From: Nostoc desertorum CM1-VF14
GTDB lineage: Bacteria; Cyanobacteriota; Cyanobacteriia; Cyanobacteriales; Nostocaceae
NCBI GenBank assembly: GCA_019359245.1
Contig: JAHHHR010000001.1
Span: 328,608-392,607, forward strand
DNA length: 64,000 bases
Direction of reading: 5' to 3'
Both the position numbers and the translations under genes were made by a program. Position 1 is the stretch's first letter, and every line of letters starts with the position of its first letter. This document shows positions 18,347 to 27,215 of the stretch, piece by piece. The notes beneath the pieces are model-generated. The model worked only from the letters and a program-made list of their open reading frames with translations, was not told where the DNA came from and searched no databases.

Positions 18347-20590
18347 TTAATTAGAAGGTCTAAGCCTATCCCGCCAGGATGGCTGTGATGATGAAGAATC
18401 GGAACTATTGCCGGAAGAGGAAGATCGCCGAGTTCTTCGAGGTGGGGGAGAATCAGATTCTACTGTTCTAGATCGCCGCCGTCCACTAGATGACTCTGAG
18501 GAAGAGTTATTGGAACTTGATTCTTGGCTGCGATCGCGCCTTCTCCGTCTTGGGGTATAATCGGTCGATTGCTGTTCTTCTTGAGAATAACTCCTCCTCC
18601 TTCTACGTCTCCTAGATGAACCACTCTCCTCAGAATTTCTAGCACTTTCCCCTTTTGAATCATCATTAGAAGAAATAGAACGATTCAGCACTTGTTTGGG
18701 CTTGATGGACTGGGCCTTAATAGTACCTTTACGACCTTCTAACTTAGGGCGTTTAGGAAACTTTTCTACGGGCATCCCTTCTACCGCTTTTGCCATAAAT
18801 TCACGCCAAGTGTAAGCCGCACTACCACTACTGCCGTATGTGGGGCGGTTATCATCGTTACCTAGCCAGACCCCTGTCACCATCTGAGGAATGTAGCCAA
18901 TAAACCATAAATCGCGGGCTTCGTCGGAAGTGCCTGTCTTGCCAGCAACTTGTCTATTACCTAATTGAGCAGCAGCACCAGTCCCCGCTTCTACGACGTT
19001 GCGTAGCATCCAAGTCATGATGGCGGCACTGTCAGCATCAAGGGCGCGTTTTGATTTGAAATTAGCTGACCAAATTACCTTGCCTTGACGGTTGAGGATG
19101 CGAGTAATACCATGAGGCTCTATATGCAATCCCTGAGTAGCAAAGCTGCCATAGGCACTGGTCAACTCTAGCAGATTGACTTCATTTGAGCCGAGAGCCA
19201 AGGAGTAGGTGGGCTTGAGTTCAGATTTTATCCCCATATCATGGGCAAGTTTAATCGTTGGCGTAAATCCCACATCAATCAATGTCTTTACCGCAATAAC
19301 ATTAATAGAGCGGGTGAGGGCATCTCGGATGTTCATCGAACCCCGAAACCTTTCACTATAGTTTTTCGGTTCGTAGCCGTCTACGACAAAGGGCGCATCT
19401 TCGTAACTATCGTAGGGACTTTTACCGCTAGCGATCGCAGTTGCATATACAAACCCTTTAAATGTCGATCCTGGCTGACGCTGTGCCTGGGTAACTCGAT
19501 TAAACTGGTTTTTACCAAAATCTTTTCCCCCAACCATTGCCTTAATTTCACCGTTACGGGGGTCAATGGCTACCATTGATGCTTGCTTAAAGTTTTCCCA
19601 GCGTCCTTGATTTCGCAGCGTTTTGGCAACCGCCTCTTCTGCAACTTTCTGCCAAGTTTGATTCAGCGTGGTTTCCACTACTAATCCTCCATTCGCTAGC
19701 ACATCAGAAGAAACGTACTTCGACAATTCTTTTTGGATGTAGCTGGTAAAGTAGGGCGATTCTACTTGCACTCGTTTGGGCAAACTGCTTTTGAGAGTTA
19801 GCGATTCTTGGGCTGCTGCCTGCCTTTGCTCTGGTGTAATTACTTTATCTTCTTCCATCCGTAACAATACCAAATTTCGCCGCCGTTTTGCAGCTTCTGG
19901 ATTCTTGTCTGGAGCATATAAGCTAGGAGCAGGAGCTAATCCAGCAATCATTGCCATTTCCGCAAGAGTAAGCTGGTCTGGTGATTTACTAAAATATACC
20001 CAGGATGCATCTGCCACACCATAAGCTCCACCTCCCAAATAAACCAGATTCAGGTAACGCTCTAAAATCTGATCTTTGGTTAATTCATTCTCCATTTTTT
20101 GGGCTAGGCGGACTTCCTTAAGTTTGCGCCAGATTGTCTGTTCTTGTTTCAAAAACAGAATCCGGGCTAGCTGTTGGGTGATGGTACTAGCACCTTCAAC
20201 CACACCTTGCGATCGCAAATTATTCAAACCCGCTCTGACAATCCCTTGAGGATCAACTCCATTGTGTTGCTTGAATCTTCTATCTTCTGAGGCGATAAAA
20301 GCTTTTTTTAAATTATCTGGTATTTGTTCCAGGTTTAGCTGTTCTCTGGCAGTTTCACCTTGTTGTTGTAATATGGTTCCATCGGCAGCTTTGATGGTCA
20401 GTGTTTGCTCTCTAACTACGGCATTCAACTCGGCCTGATCTGGCAAAGTCTGATCTATCAAACTAATGCCGTAGATCAAGGCAACTATCCCACCACCTAA
20501 ACCCAAGCCTGCCCAAAACCATAAGCGACGATAGAGTGCTTTACCGCGAGTTGCCTGATTGGCCTTCATCCTAGATGGTAAAATTTTCAT
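18347..20590 (-). CDS. Class A penicillin-binding protein (PBP1A-type) with SR-rich tail
   Basis: 747 aa, bifunctional peptidoglycan synthase. A membrane helix near residues 28-48 is followed by the GT51 glycosyltransferase domain (IASEDRRFKQHNGVDPQGI with the catalytic Glu; STITQQLARILFL) and the transpeptidase. The transpeptidase has its Ser in RQPGSTFKGFVYA, SxN in TRSINVIAVKT and KTGT in VAGKTGTSDEARD. The last 110 residues are a disordered tail of Ser and Arg blocks (SRRRRRRRSYS, SSSGRRRSRT), which is unusual in bacteria. The gene may be translationally coupled to a short upstream frame that ends over its ATG. Confidence 0.94.
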   Translation of the reverse strand: MKILPSRMKANQATRGKALYRRLWFWAGLGLGGGIVALIYGISLIDQTLPDQAELNAVVREQTLTIKAADGTILQQQGETAREQLNLEQIPDNLKKAFIASEDRRFKQHNGVDPQGIVRAGLNNLRSQGVVEGASTITQQLARILFLKQEQTIWRKLKEVRLAQKMENELTKDQILERYLNLVYLGGGAYGVADASWVYFSKSPDQLTLAEMAMIAGLAPAPSLYAPDKNPEAAKRRRNLVLLRMEEDKVITPEQRQAAAQESLTLKSSLPKRVQVESPYFTSYIQKELSKYVSSDVLANGGLVVETTLNQTWQKVAEEAVAKTLRNQGRWENFKQASMVAIDPRNGEIKAMVGGKDFGKNQFNRVTQAQRQPGSTFKGFVYATAIASGKSPYDSYEDAPFVVDGYEPKNYSERFRGSMNIRDALTRSINVIAVKTLIDVGFTPTIKLAHDMGIKSELKPTYSLALGSNEVNLLELTSAYGSFATQGLHIEPHGITRILNRQGKVIWSANFKSKRALDADSAAIMTWMLRNVVEAGTGAAAQLGNRQVAGKTGTSDEARDLWFIGYIPQMVTGVWLGNDDNRPTYGSSGSAAYTWREFMAKAVEGMPVEKFPKRPKLEGRKGTIKAQSIKPKQVLNRSISSNDDSKGESARNSEESGSSRRRRRRRSYSQEEQQSTDYTPRRRRRDRSQESSSNNSSSESSSGRRRSRTVESDSPPPRRTRRSSSSGNSSDSSSSQPSWRDRLRPSN

Positions 20591-20760
20591 TTGCTCAGTA
20601 ACTGCCTCGGCTGCGCCAGATTTTTTGGTGGTAAGCTTTCATTTGTTCCACCTTGTCCAGAGTCACTCAAATTAGTTGGTCTTCGTTTGAACCAGGAGGT
20701 AAGCTTACCCACATCAGTTCCTCGCTCAAAGTAGTAACTATAATAACCACGATCAATCAA
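20587..20760 (-). CDS. Possible small protein overlapping the PBP start
   Basis: A 57-codon frame from a TTG at 20760 reads LIDRGYYSYYFERGTDVGKL and then a polar Ser/Pro-rich tail. It stops at TGA overlapping the PBP ATG (ATGA, 4-bp overlap), an arrangement typical of translational coupling. The frame is closed upstream by a stop near 20790, there is no ATG, and no convincing Shine-Dalgarno sequence is present. It could be a leader peptide, a remnant, or chance. No family recognised. Confidence 0.3.
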   Translation of the reverse strand: MIDRGYYSYYFERGTDVGKLTSWFKRRPTNLSDSGQGGTNESLPPKNLAQPRQLLSK

Positions 20761-20981
20761 CTTTGGGGTTATAGCACCACCTCTGTGTTAGTATAATATC
20801 CTATAAATAATTAACTAAATTCACCACAGAATAAATGTTTTTTATGTTTAGTTAATTGAGTTTTGTAAAAATACTGCAACTTTGATAACTATTTGGAATA
20901 TAAAAATTATCGTCATTGGGAACAAGTGCAACGAAGTATCCCTACACACAGCCCGAAAACAGCTTACTTCAGGAGAGCGTG

Positions 20982-21497
20982 ATGCCTAAGGCAAACCACG
21001 CCGAAGCAGAGCTAAGAAGAAGTGCCGTTGCTCTTGGTAGTAATATTGGTGATTCACAGACAATTTTAGAAGCAGCTATAGAAACTTTAGCCCAAACTCC
21101 GGGTATTTTCTTAGAAGCTAGATCCAATTGGTACAAAACCAAAGCTGTGGGGCCACCACAACCAGATTACCTAAATGGCTGCGTCACATTGTATGTAGAA
21201 ATGCTACCACAGCAGTTATTAGAAATTTTGTTAGGAATTGAACAACAATTTGGGCGTGTGCGTCAGGAACGCTGGGGGCCACGAATCCTAGATTTAGATT
21301 TGTTATTATTTGATGACTTTATTGTGGATACACCAAAACTCCAGATTCCTCATCCACGAATGCGGGATCGGGCCTTTGTGTTAGTACCACTGGCAGAAAT
21401 TGCCCCAGATTGGATAGAACCAGTATCCGGGTGTGTTATTAAAGAACTGCTGAAAGAGGTAGACTGTTCTGATGTACATTTATTGATGGGCAATTAG
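20982..21497 (+). CDS. folK: Dihydropteridine pyrophosphokinase FolK
   Basis: 171 aa. It transfers pyrophosphate from ATP to 6-hydroxymethyl-7,8-dihydropterin in folate synthesis. The start at 20982 is chosen because AGGAG stands 6 bp upstream; a longer frame from 20916 adds 22 unconserved residues. Family motifs: AVALGSNIGDS (first strand), SNWYKTKAVGPPQPDYLNG, and GPRILDLDLLLFDD (the metal-binding Asp pair), then IPHPRMRDRAFVLVPLAEI. The NUDIX gene follows 68 bp later in the same direction, probably in one operon. Confidence 0.95.
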   Translation: MPKANHAEAELRRSAVALGSNIGDSQTILEAAIETLAQTPGIFLEARSNWYKTKAVGPPQPDYLNGCVTLYVEMLPQQLLEILLGIEQQFGRVRQERWGPRILDLDLLLFDDFIVDTPKLQIPHPRMRDRAFVLVPLAEIAPDWIEPVSGCVIKELLKEVDCSDVHLLMGN

Positions 21498-21565
21498 AAT
21501 TACCATCCTTAAACGCAGAAGAACGCTGATTTCACCTCTGTTTCACAGATAATCAGAATTATACT

Positions 21566-22114
21566 ATGCCATTAGGTAGAGAATTACCACAACTACTAAA
21601 ACAACGCTTGTTTTATAAAGGACGCAAGTTTGATTTTGAAGTTAATCGCTTGCGTTTGCCTAATAAATCGGAAGGAGAATGGGAATGTATTCGTCACCCT
21701 GGTGGTGCTTTAGCTGTGCCGGTGACGCCAGAGGGCAAACTTGTACTCGTGCGCCAGTATCGTTTTGCAATTCAAGGACGCATATTAGAATTTCCGGCAG
21801 GGACATTGGAAATAAATGAAGATCCTTTAGAGACGATACAGCGTGAAATAGAAGAAGAAACTGGCTATAGTGCCCAAAAATGGGACAAATTAGGCGAATT
21901 TTTCTTAGCGCCTGGTTATTCTGATGAAATTATCTATGCTTTTCTGGCACGAGATTTAGAAAAGCTGGAGACACCACCACCACAAGATGGAGACGAGGAT
22001 ATCGAAACTGTATTTTTGACTCCCGAAGAATTAGAGAAGGCTATTTTAGAGGGAGAGCCGGTAGATGCTAAATCAATTGCTAGCTTCTTTCTGGCGCGTC
22101 CGTTTTTGATTTAA
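21566..22114 (+). CDS. NUDIX hydrolase, ADP-ribose pyrophosphatase type
   Basis: 182 aa. The Nudix box is intact: GTLEINEDPLETIQREIEEE followed by TGY. The upstream strand LVRQYRFAIQGRILEFPAGT has the LEFPAG signature of the ADP-ribose pyrophosphatase branch, and FFLAPGYSDEIIYAFLARDL supports the same branch. It probably hydrolyses ADP-ribose or related nucleotide sugars. Co-directional with folK. Confidence 0.92.
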   Translation: MPLGRELPQLLKQRLFYKGRKFDFEVNRLRLPNKSEGEWECIRHPGGALAVPVTPEGKLVLVRQYRFAIQGRILEFPAGTLEINEDPLETIQREIEEETGYSAQKWDKLGEFFLAPGYSDEIIYAFLARDLEKLETPPPQDGDEDIETVFLTPEELEKAILEGEPVDAKSIASFFLARPFLI

Positions 22115-22129
22115 CCATAACGCGGAAGT

Positions 22130-22260
22130 CCCCACCCTCAGCCTAGCAGGGTGGGGATAGGAAGCGGACGACGAAAGCACCCCCGACTAATATCAACCGT
22201 CAGATTGATCAGGGAGTGGGGTGTTTGATAGCGCAGCGTAAAGCCTGCGGCATGGCTATG
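22130..22260. mobile_element. Structured terminus resembling an IS200/IS605 right end
   Basis: A 9-bp perfect hairpin (ccccaccct / agggtgggg, 22130-22156) is followed by a second foldable block (22180-22220, with atcaa / ttgat arms and ccccga / gggagtgggg flanks) and then a gccgcagg-type repeat. On the minus strand this lies directly after a ribbon-helix-helix ORF of the kind found in IS200/IS605-family elements. No TnpA or TnpB frame remains. The reading as an element end is inference. Confidence 0.4.
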
Positions 22261-22278
22261 TTTAGAGCATCGGAGTCG

Positions 22279-22422
22279 TCATTTTTTGTATTTGGCAACG
22301 TCAATCCAGTCTTCAACCAATTGGGTAACTGTTTTTTCTTTGACTTCTGCATAGAGCTTGAGTTTATCGTATCTTCTCTGAGAAAGCCTAATTCTGATAG
22401 ATTTTTCCTTGACTGGATGCAA
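22279..22422 (-). CDS. Small ribbon-helix-helix protein, perhaps a remnant
   Basis: 47 codons from a TTG at 22422. The sequence KEKSIRIRLSQRRYDKLKLY followed by AEVKEKTVTQLVEDWIDVAKYK is a clear MetJ/Arc-type fold: a basic strand, then two helices. Such short DNA-binding proteins act as antitoxins or as accessory ORFs of IS200/IS605-type elements in cyanobacteria. It begins only 6 bp after the stop of the WD40 gene, with no ATG or good ribosome-binding site, so it may have lost its own start or be translated by coupling. Confidence 0.5.
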   Translation of the reverse strand: MHPVKEKSIRIRLSQRRYDKLKLYAEVKEKTVTQLVEDWIDVAKYKK

Positions 22423-22428
22423 GATAAT

Positions 22429-24213
22429 TTATTTATCAAAGTTAATATATTTGTGAGCGTTGAAATGCTCCTGGAATTCTTTATAAGCTTGATTAATTGC
22501 TTGCATCGAAGCTTTTGCGATCGCAGAATTATTGACATCAGGATGATACTGTCTTGCTAATCGGCGGTAGGCGAATTTGACAAGATTGGGATAATCGCTC
22601 TGATTTACACCCAACACTTCCCACCATTCCCCAGATAGTACAGAGTCGAGAGTAAATTGATCAAAGCTTTGCACTTGACTCCAAACCTTAATGCTTCCGC
22701 CATTACCGCCACTTACCAGTGTCTTGCCATCAGAACTGAAAGCAACAGGACTACAGCCAGAGAGAGTTTGTAGTACTTCCCCAGTGTCGAGGTTCCAAAG
22801 TTTTATAATACCGTCTCTGCTGCTACTGGCGAGGGTTTTTCCATCGGGGCTGATGGCAACAGACAAAACCGCCGTTGAGTGTCCAGTCAGAGTGGAGATT
22901 AATTTTCCAGTTTGGAGATTCCACAGCTTTATTGTGGTGTCTGTGCTACCACTAATAAGAGTTTGACTGTTAAGACTGATGGCAACTGTATTTACTGCTG
23001 CCAAATTTTCAGTGAGAATGTAGCGCTGTTGCCAAGTTTCGACATCCCAAAGCCTAATACTTTTATCAGCACTACTGCTTGCAAGAGTTTTACCATCGGG
23101 ACTAATGACAACTGATAAAACTGCATCTGAATGTCCATTCAAAGTGCGTTTTATTGTTCCCGTGTAGCGTCCCCAAATTCTTATAGTCTTATCGGCACTA
23201 CCACTAGCAAGAATTGCCCCATCAGGGCTGTAGGCAATCGAGTTAATAAAACCATTATGACTATAGGGAGAGTTTAAATAAAAGAATGTACGGTGAAATT
23301 TTTTTGTGTCCATCTGCCAACTGCTGATTTTGCAATCGACACTACCACTTGCAATCTGCTGTCCATCAGGGCTGATAGCAACAGATAAAACTGCCTCAGC
23401 TTGTCCAGAAAACGTGTAAAGCCATTTACCTGTTTTCAAGTTCCACAAATTAACTTGTCTATCATCACTGCCACTAATCAAGGTAGTACTATCAGGAGTG
23501 ATAGCGATCGCATTAACTGCCGCTAAGTGACTTTTGAGCGTACGTACACATCTCCAGGTTTCAGGTAGCTGGGTTGTCAGAGATATTCTTTCTGTTTCAA
23601 TATTGGGAATAGAAGGTTTAGGGGTAACAAATCCTGATTTTTTCTTGAATTCAGCCTTAAGTGCTTGTAACTCATCTTCGACTTCCAAAACAGCAAATTT
23701 TTGGTTGAGATCCTTACCAGACAAAAATGCTTCCAATTCCATCACTGCTTCGGAATAGGCATCTATCAGCAAAACTTTCTCTTCCATCCGCTCAAAAAGC
23801 TGTGCTGGAGTTTCGCTAATTTCCGATTCATCTAACAGTTTGGCAATACCAAAGGCGGCGAGTCCCACCACTGCACCAATTCCCGCCATCGGTACTGCAC
23901 CAATCCCAAATGCCAGCCCTACTTTAGGTGCGACTAAACCCATACCACCGACGACGCTATAAACACCAGCACCGCCGACTGCACCAATTCCCATTGTAGC
24001 GAAAGCAGCTGCATCTCCCTGTGCGATCGCATTAATTGCACCATAAGCAGCTGCACCAGCCACAGCGCCAGCAGCCACTACAGGAGTTGCACCAATGCCG
24101 ACTGCACCAAATCCGCCTGCTAATCCTATCCCGCCTACCGTTGCGGAAACACCAGCACCTGCTATGGTTCCGCCTGCAATAAATACTGCGCCTGTTTTAG
24201 AGTTTTGTGTCAC
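22429..24213 (-). CDS. Membrane / WD40 / J-domain fusion protein
   Basis: 594 aa in three parts. Residues 1-125 are Gly/Ala-rich and hydrophobic, like several short membrane or glycine-zipper segments (GAVGIGATPVVAAGAVAGAA). A helical connector (about 136-190) includes EVEDELQALKAEF, like the end of PspA proteins. Residues about 222-515 are seven WD40 repeats (SPDGKTLASSSADKSIRLWD type). Residues about 529-585 are a J domain with the HPD motif (FAYRRLARQYHPDVNN). The J domain should recruit an Hsp70 (DnaK). It lies 81 bp downstream of the PspA-like gene on the same strand, probably in one operon. Confidence 0.88.
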   Translation of the reverse strand: MTQNSKTGAVFIAGGTIAGAGVSATVGGIGLAGGFGAVGIGATPVVAAGAVAGAAAYGAINAIAQGDAAAFATMGIGAVGGAGVYSVVGGMGLVAPKVGLAFGIGAVPMAGIGAVVGLAAFGIAKLLDESEISETPAQLFERMEEKVLLIDAYSEAVMELEAFLSGKDLNQKFAVLEVEDELQALKAEFKKKSGFVTPKPSIPNIETERISLTTQLPETWRCVRTLKSHLAAVNAIAITPDSTTLISGSDDRQVNLWNLKTGKWLYTFSGQAEAVLSVAISPDGQQIASGSVDCKISSWQMDTKKFHRTFFYLNSPYSHNGFINSIAYSPDGAILASGSADKTIRIWGRYTGTIKRTLNGHSDAVLSVVISPDGKTLASSSADKSIRLWDVETWQQRYILTENLAAVNTVAISLNSQTLISGSTDTTIKLWNLQTGKLISTLTGHSTAVLSVAISPDGKTLASSSRDGIIKLWNLDTGEVLQTLSGCSPVAFSSDGKTLVSGGNGGSIKVWSQVQSFDQFTLDSVLSGEWWEVLGVNQSDYPNLVKFAYRRLARQYHPDVNNSAIAKASMQAINQAYKEFQEHFNAHKYINFDK

Positions 24214-24294
24214 TGATTTTTGTTTTTGAAGAGGAACAAACTAGGAAAAAAGAAGGCACGTGCGATGCCTACGGCGGGCTGCGCCTACGCATTT
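24214..24294. repeat. Palindromic repeat in spacer
   Basis: The spacer holds gatgcctacggcgggctgcgcctacgcat-type inverted sequence (about 24262-24292), a dispersed element also seen near 54318 and 26880. Confidence 0.6.
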
Positions 24295-25128
24295 CTATAA
24301 TTCCTCATCTGCGACGATACTTTCTAAAGCAATCAGGTTTCGTAGAAGGATATCTACTGTTGCTCCCTGCTGTTGAAGCTGAGTTTGAAGAATAAGCACA
24401 ATTTTATTTTGAACTTTTTTATTCACTACAGCTTGAAGGGTCAAATCATCATCATCGTTTTTCAAAGCTGTCTGAGCTTCTTCGTTCCAGTATTTAGCTT
24501 CTTTCTGCGCTTTTTCAAAATCTTTCTGAATACCTTCTTGATTAGCGATAGCATTGTTTACAGCTTCTTGTGTCTCATGAATAGCATCTAATAAAATTAC
24601 TTTTTTCTCTGTAGCTAGTTCTTGAGTTTTAGATGATAGAAATAGTTCTTCTTTAAGTCGCTGTAATTCATCATCAACATCTTCAAAGCCAATAAATGAC
24701 TGTAAAATATTTTTTGTAGGAGCTTCTATTTCTAAGAGTTTATTTTCTATAGGTTCAAAAGCACTAATAGTCTCACTGATTTTATGCTTGCTACGTAATA
24801 CTTCATACTGTGCTTCTGAAACCTTTTTCTCCCAAGATGCCAAACTACTTTTAATTGCGTCTACTTGTGGTTGTTGCTCTTCTACCAAAGTTTTTAGCCT
24901 ACTAGCAATTGCTTGGTATCGTTCATTTTGGAATTTTGCTTGGCTAATTAAATCCTGATTACTTCCTTCCAAAGCTAGTTGATATTCTTGTTCCCATTTA
25001 TCAGCTTCCGCTTGAGATTTTGCATAGTCTCGTTGAGCAATTTCTTGGGCTGCTCGGGAGTGGCTTGCTCCTTTGCGTAACTTTCGTAGCGCATCCTCTG
25101 ATGATTGATTTTGGTCGTAAAGTCCCAT
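24295..25128 (-). CDS. PspA/IM30-like coiled-coil protein with internal duplication
   Basis: 277 aa, almost entirely coiled coil. Residues about 25-95 (AQRDYAKSQAEADKWEQEYQ, LALEGSNQDLISQAKFQ) match the central helices of PspA/IM30. Residues about 195-268 (KDFEKAQKEAKYWNEEAQTA, LKNDDDDLTLQAVV) are a second copy of the same segment. The middle holds FEDVDDELQRLKEEL, the motif at the end of PspA domains. The protein lacks the N-terminal amphipathic PspA helix. PspA-family proteins form ESCRT-III-like polymers on stressed membranes; whether this one does is inference. First gene of an operon with the WD40/J protein. Confidence 0.75.
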   Translation of the reverse strand: MGLYDQNQSSEDALRKLRKGASHSRAAQEIAQRDYAKSQAEADKWEQEYQLALEGSNQDLISQAKFQNERYQAIASRLKTLVEEQQPQVDAIKSSLASWEKKVSEAQYEVLRSKHKISETISAFEPIENKLLEIEAPTKNILQSFIGFEDVDDELQRLKEELFLSSKTQELATEKKVILLDAIHETQEAVNNAIANQEGIQKDFEKAQKEAKYWNEEAQTALKNDDDDLTLQAVVNKKVQNKIVLILQTQLQQQGATVDILLRNLIALESIVADEEL

Positions 25129-25340
25129 AAGTTTATCTGAGTAGTCTTATTACCCAGAGCGTAGACTGATTAATACTATTGCGTCTTCGTAAAAATTACT
25201 TAAGCCTTGACTCTTGCTTTTAATGCTACGTCAGAAAAACCTCAGTACAATATTTCATTAATTTGTAGCGAATTATTAGGTAAAACTCTGCGATACTCCG
25301 CGTTTACTTTGCGTTCCTCTGCGTTTAAAAACATTACGAG

Positions 25341-25490
25341 CTAATTTGCCAAAACACACAGCGCTAATGTTCAAACTCTAGCAACTGCTTCTGCTCGTGT
25401 CTGCCCGTAAGCCCACACACCAGTAAAACTAATCGCTTCTGCTAGAAATCGCCCATCCTCTTCTTGTTCAATCTCTATCGTCAAGTTCAC
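25341..25490 (-). pseudogene. hicB-like antitoxin pseudogene
   Basis: Read from a GTG at 25490: LTIEIEQEEDGRFLAEAISF then TGVWAYGQTRAEAVARV, a TGA stop at 25371-25373, then TLALCVLAN and a second stop. The part after the stop continues the HicB pattern (ARVeALALRVLA) in the same frame, so one codon has become a stop. No hicA toxin gene is visible. The rest of the 25129-25544 spacer shows nothing else. Confidence 0.7.
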
Positions 25491-25544
25491 AGCCAGTGAA
25501 GGTATTGTAATAAAAGTGATTCCTGGATAAAACAAAAAATTTAT

Positions 25545-26738
25545 ATGACCTCAGTTTCTCCTCACAAAAAAGCCAGAGCCTTAAAATCTACCAGCCGCCG
25601 CCCTGCTAAAGAACTCTGTAGCGAGTGCGGACTATGTGATACATACTATATTCACTATGTCAAGGAAGCCTGCGCTTTTATTAATCAGCAAATAGGCGAA
25701 CTTGAAGAAGAAACACACACGCGATCGCGCCATCTCGATAACCCTGATGAACTCTACTTTGGTGTTCACCAAGACATGATGGCGGCGCGGAAACAACAGC
25801 CCATCGAAGGCGCACAATGGACGGGTATTGTTAGCAGCATTGCCATTGAAATGCTCAATCGCGGCATAGTTGAAGGTGTCGTCTGCGTGCAAAATACCAA
25901 AGAAGACCGCTTTCAACCCATGCCCGTCATCGCCCGTACTCCAGAAGAAATACTAGCGGCGCGGGTAAATAAACCAACGCTTTCGCCTAACCTTTCTGTG
26001 TTGGAACAGATAGAGAAATCAGGGATGAAGCGACTATTAGTAATTGGTGTTGGTTGCCAAATCCAGGCATTACGAGCCGTAGAAAAACAACTTGGTTTAG
26101 AAAAGCTGTATGTTTTAGGTACGCCCTGCGTAGATAATGTTAACCGTGCCGGACTGCAAAAATTCTTAGAAACCACCAGCCGATCGCCTGATACAGTTGT
26201 GCATTACGAATTCATGCAAGACTTCCGGGTTCACTTCAAACATGAGGATGGCTCATCGGAAACTGTGCCTTTCTTTGGTTTGAAGACAAACCAACTCAAA
26301 GATGTCTTTGCCCCATCTTGTATGAGTTGCTTTGATTATGTCAACTCCCTAGCCGATTTAGTCGTTGGCTACATGGGCGCACCCTTCGGCTGGCAATGGA
26401 TTGTAGTTAGAAATGATACTGGTAAGGAAATGCTGGATTTGGTAAAAGACCAGTTAGACACCCAACCAGTAATGTCTAAAGGCAACCGCAAAGAAGCTGT
26501 ACAGCAAAGTATTCCCGCTTACGATAAAGGCGTTACCCTCCCCATGTGGGCAGCAAAACTCATGGGTGTGGTCATCGAAAAAATTGGCCCCAAGGGTTTA
26601 GAATATGCGCGGTTTTCCATTGATTCTCACTTCACTCGGAATTATTTGTATGTGAAGCGAAATCATCCAGAAAAGTTAGAAGCGCACGTTCCAGAGTTTG
26701 CCAAGCGTATTGTGGGGCAATATAAATTACCAGAATAA
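25545..26738 (+). CDS. bciB: 3,8-divinyl chlorophyllide 8-vinyl reductase (F420-dehydrogenase beta-like)
   Basis: 397 aa, FrhB/FdhB-like family. In cyanobacteria this family member reduces the 8-vinyl group of divinyl (proto)chlorophyllide using ferredoxin, FAD and two 4Fe-4S clusters. The cluster ligands are visible as CSECGLCDTYY near residue 22 and as scattered Cys in VGVGCQIQALR, LGTPCVDN and APSCMSCFDYVN. Further match: ADLVVGYMGAPFGWQWIVVR. It starts at the ATG at 25545. The assignment rests on similarity of these motifs to the known cyanobacterial enzyme. Confidence 0.9.
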   Translation: MTSVSPHKKARALKSTSRRPAKELCSECGLCDTYYIHYVKEACAFINQQIGELEEETHTRSRHLDNPDELYFGVHQDMMAARKQQPIEGAQWTGIVSSIAIEMLNRGIVEGVVCVQNTKEDRFQPMPVIARTPEEILAARVNKPTLSPNLSVLEQIEKSGMKRLLVIGVGCQIQALRAVEKQLGLEKLYVLGTPCVDNVNRAGLQKFLETTSRSPDTVVHYEFMQDFRVHFKHEDGSSETVPFFGLKTNQLKDVFAPSCMSCFDYVNSLADLVVGYMGAPFGWQWIVVRNDTGKEMLDLVKDQLDTQPVMSKGNRKEAVQQSIPAYDKGVTLPMWAAKLMGVVIEKIGPKGLEYARFSIDSHFTRNYLYVKRNHPEKLEAHVPEFAKRIVGQYKLPE

Positions 26739-27078
26739 AAATTGGGTATGGGGCATTGGGAAGAGGGCAAGGGAAAAGACTTGTTGTAAATTCTTACCTC
26801 TTGTCACCTTCTCCCCCTGCCTCCCCTGCTTCCTCAAAAACTCTCTCTATTCCTCCTCTCTCTGTGTCTCTGTGGTAGCCTGCGGCAAGCCGCTTTGCGT
26901 CTACGTTTATTTGGATAATTTATTTCTTGGAAGTCCCTTAAGGCATAGGTGAGCAAGAAAAAATTTTGATAATTGGGCAACAATTTTCCGAAATTGGTAA
27001 CTTAAGTTTGGTAGTAATTACCAGAACACTAATTTATAAATAACTTCTATAACTAGCCTTGGGGAAATATAGCCCCAC
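26739..27078. other. Intergenic region with dispersed repeats
   Basis: C-rich gagcaggg-type complement (26800-26840, ctccccctgcctcccctgct) and a gtagcctgcggcaagccgc element (26873-26903). No gene seen. Confidence 0.6.
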
Positions 27079-27110
27079 AAAAACCTGGTCTTTGTGACCG
27101 GGTTTTTTGG
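27079..27110. terminator. Bidirectional terminator
   Basis: A 9-bp stem (aacctggtc / gaccgggtt, one G-T pair) with T runs on both sides (tttttt after it on plus, ttttt on minus) lies between the convergent bciB and R3H-ATPase genes. Confidence 0.75.
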
Positions 27111-27215
27111 CATGGATAAATTAACAGCAATCAGAAACCCAACCTTAAGTTGATTGTGACCGAATCATCCATACTAAAATACCTAAGACTTGTTCTCAAG
27201 TGCTCCTAGTGATAT

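Noticed and set aside
22216..22560. 114-codon plus-strand frame after the NUDIX gene
   Set aside because: It is antisense to the ribbon-helix-helix ORF and the J-domain coding end, both of which have clear family signatures.
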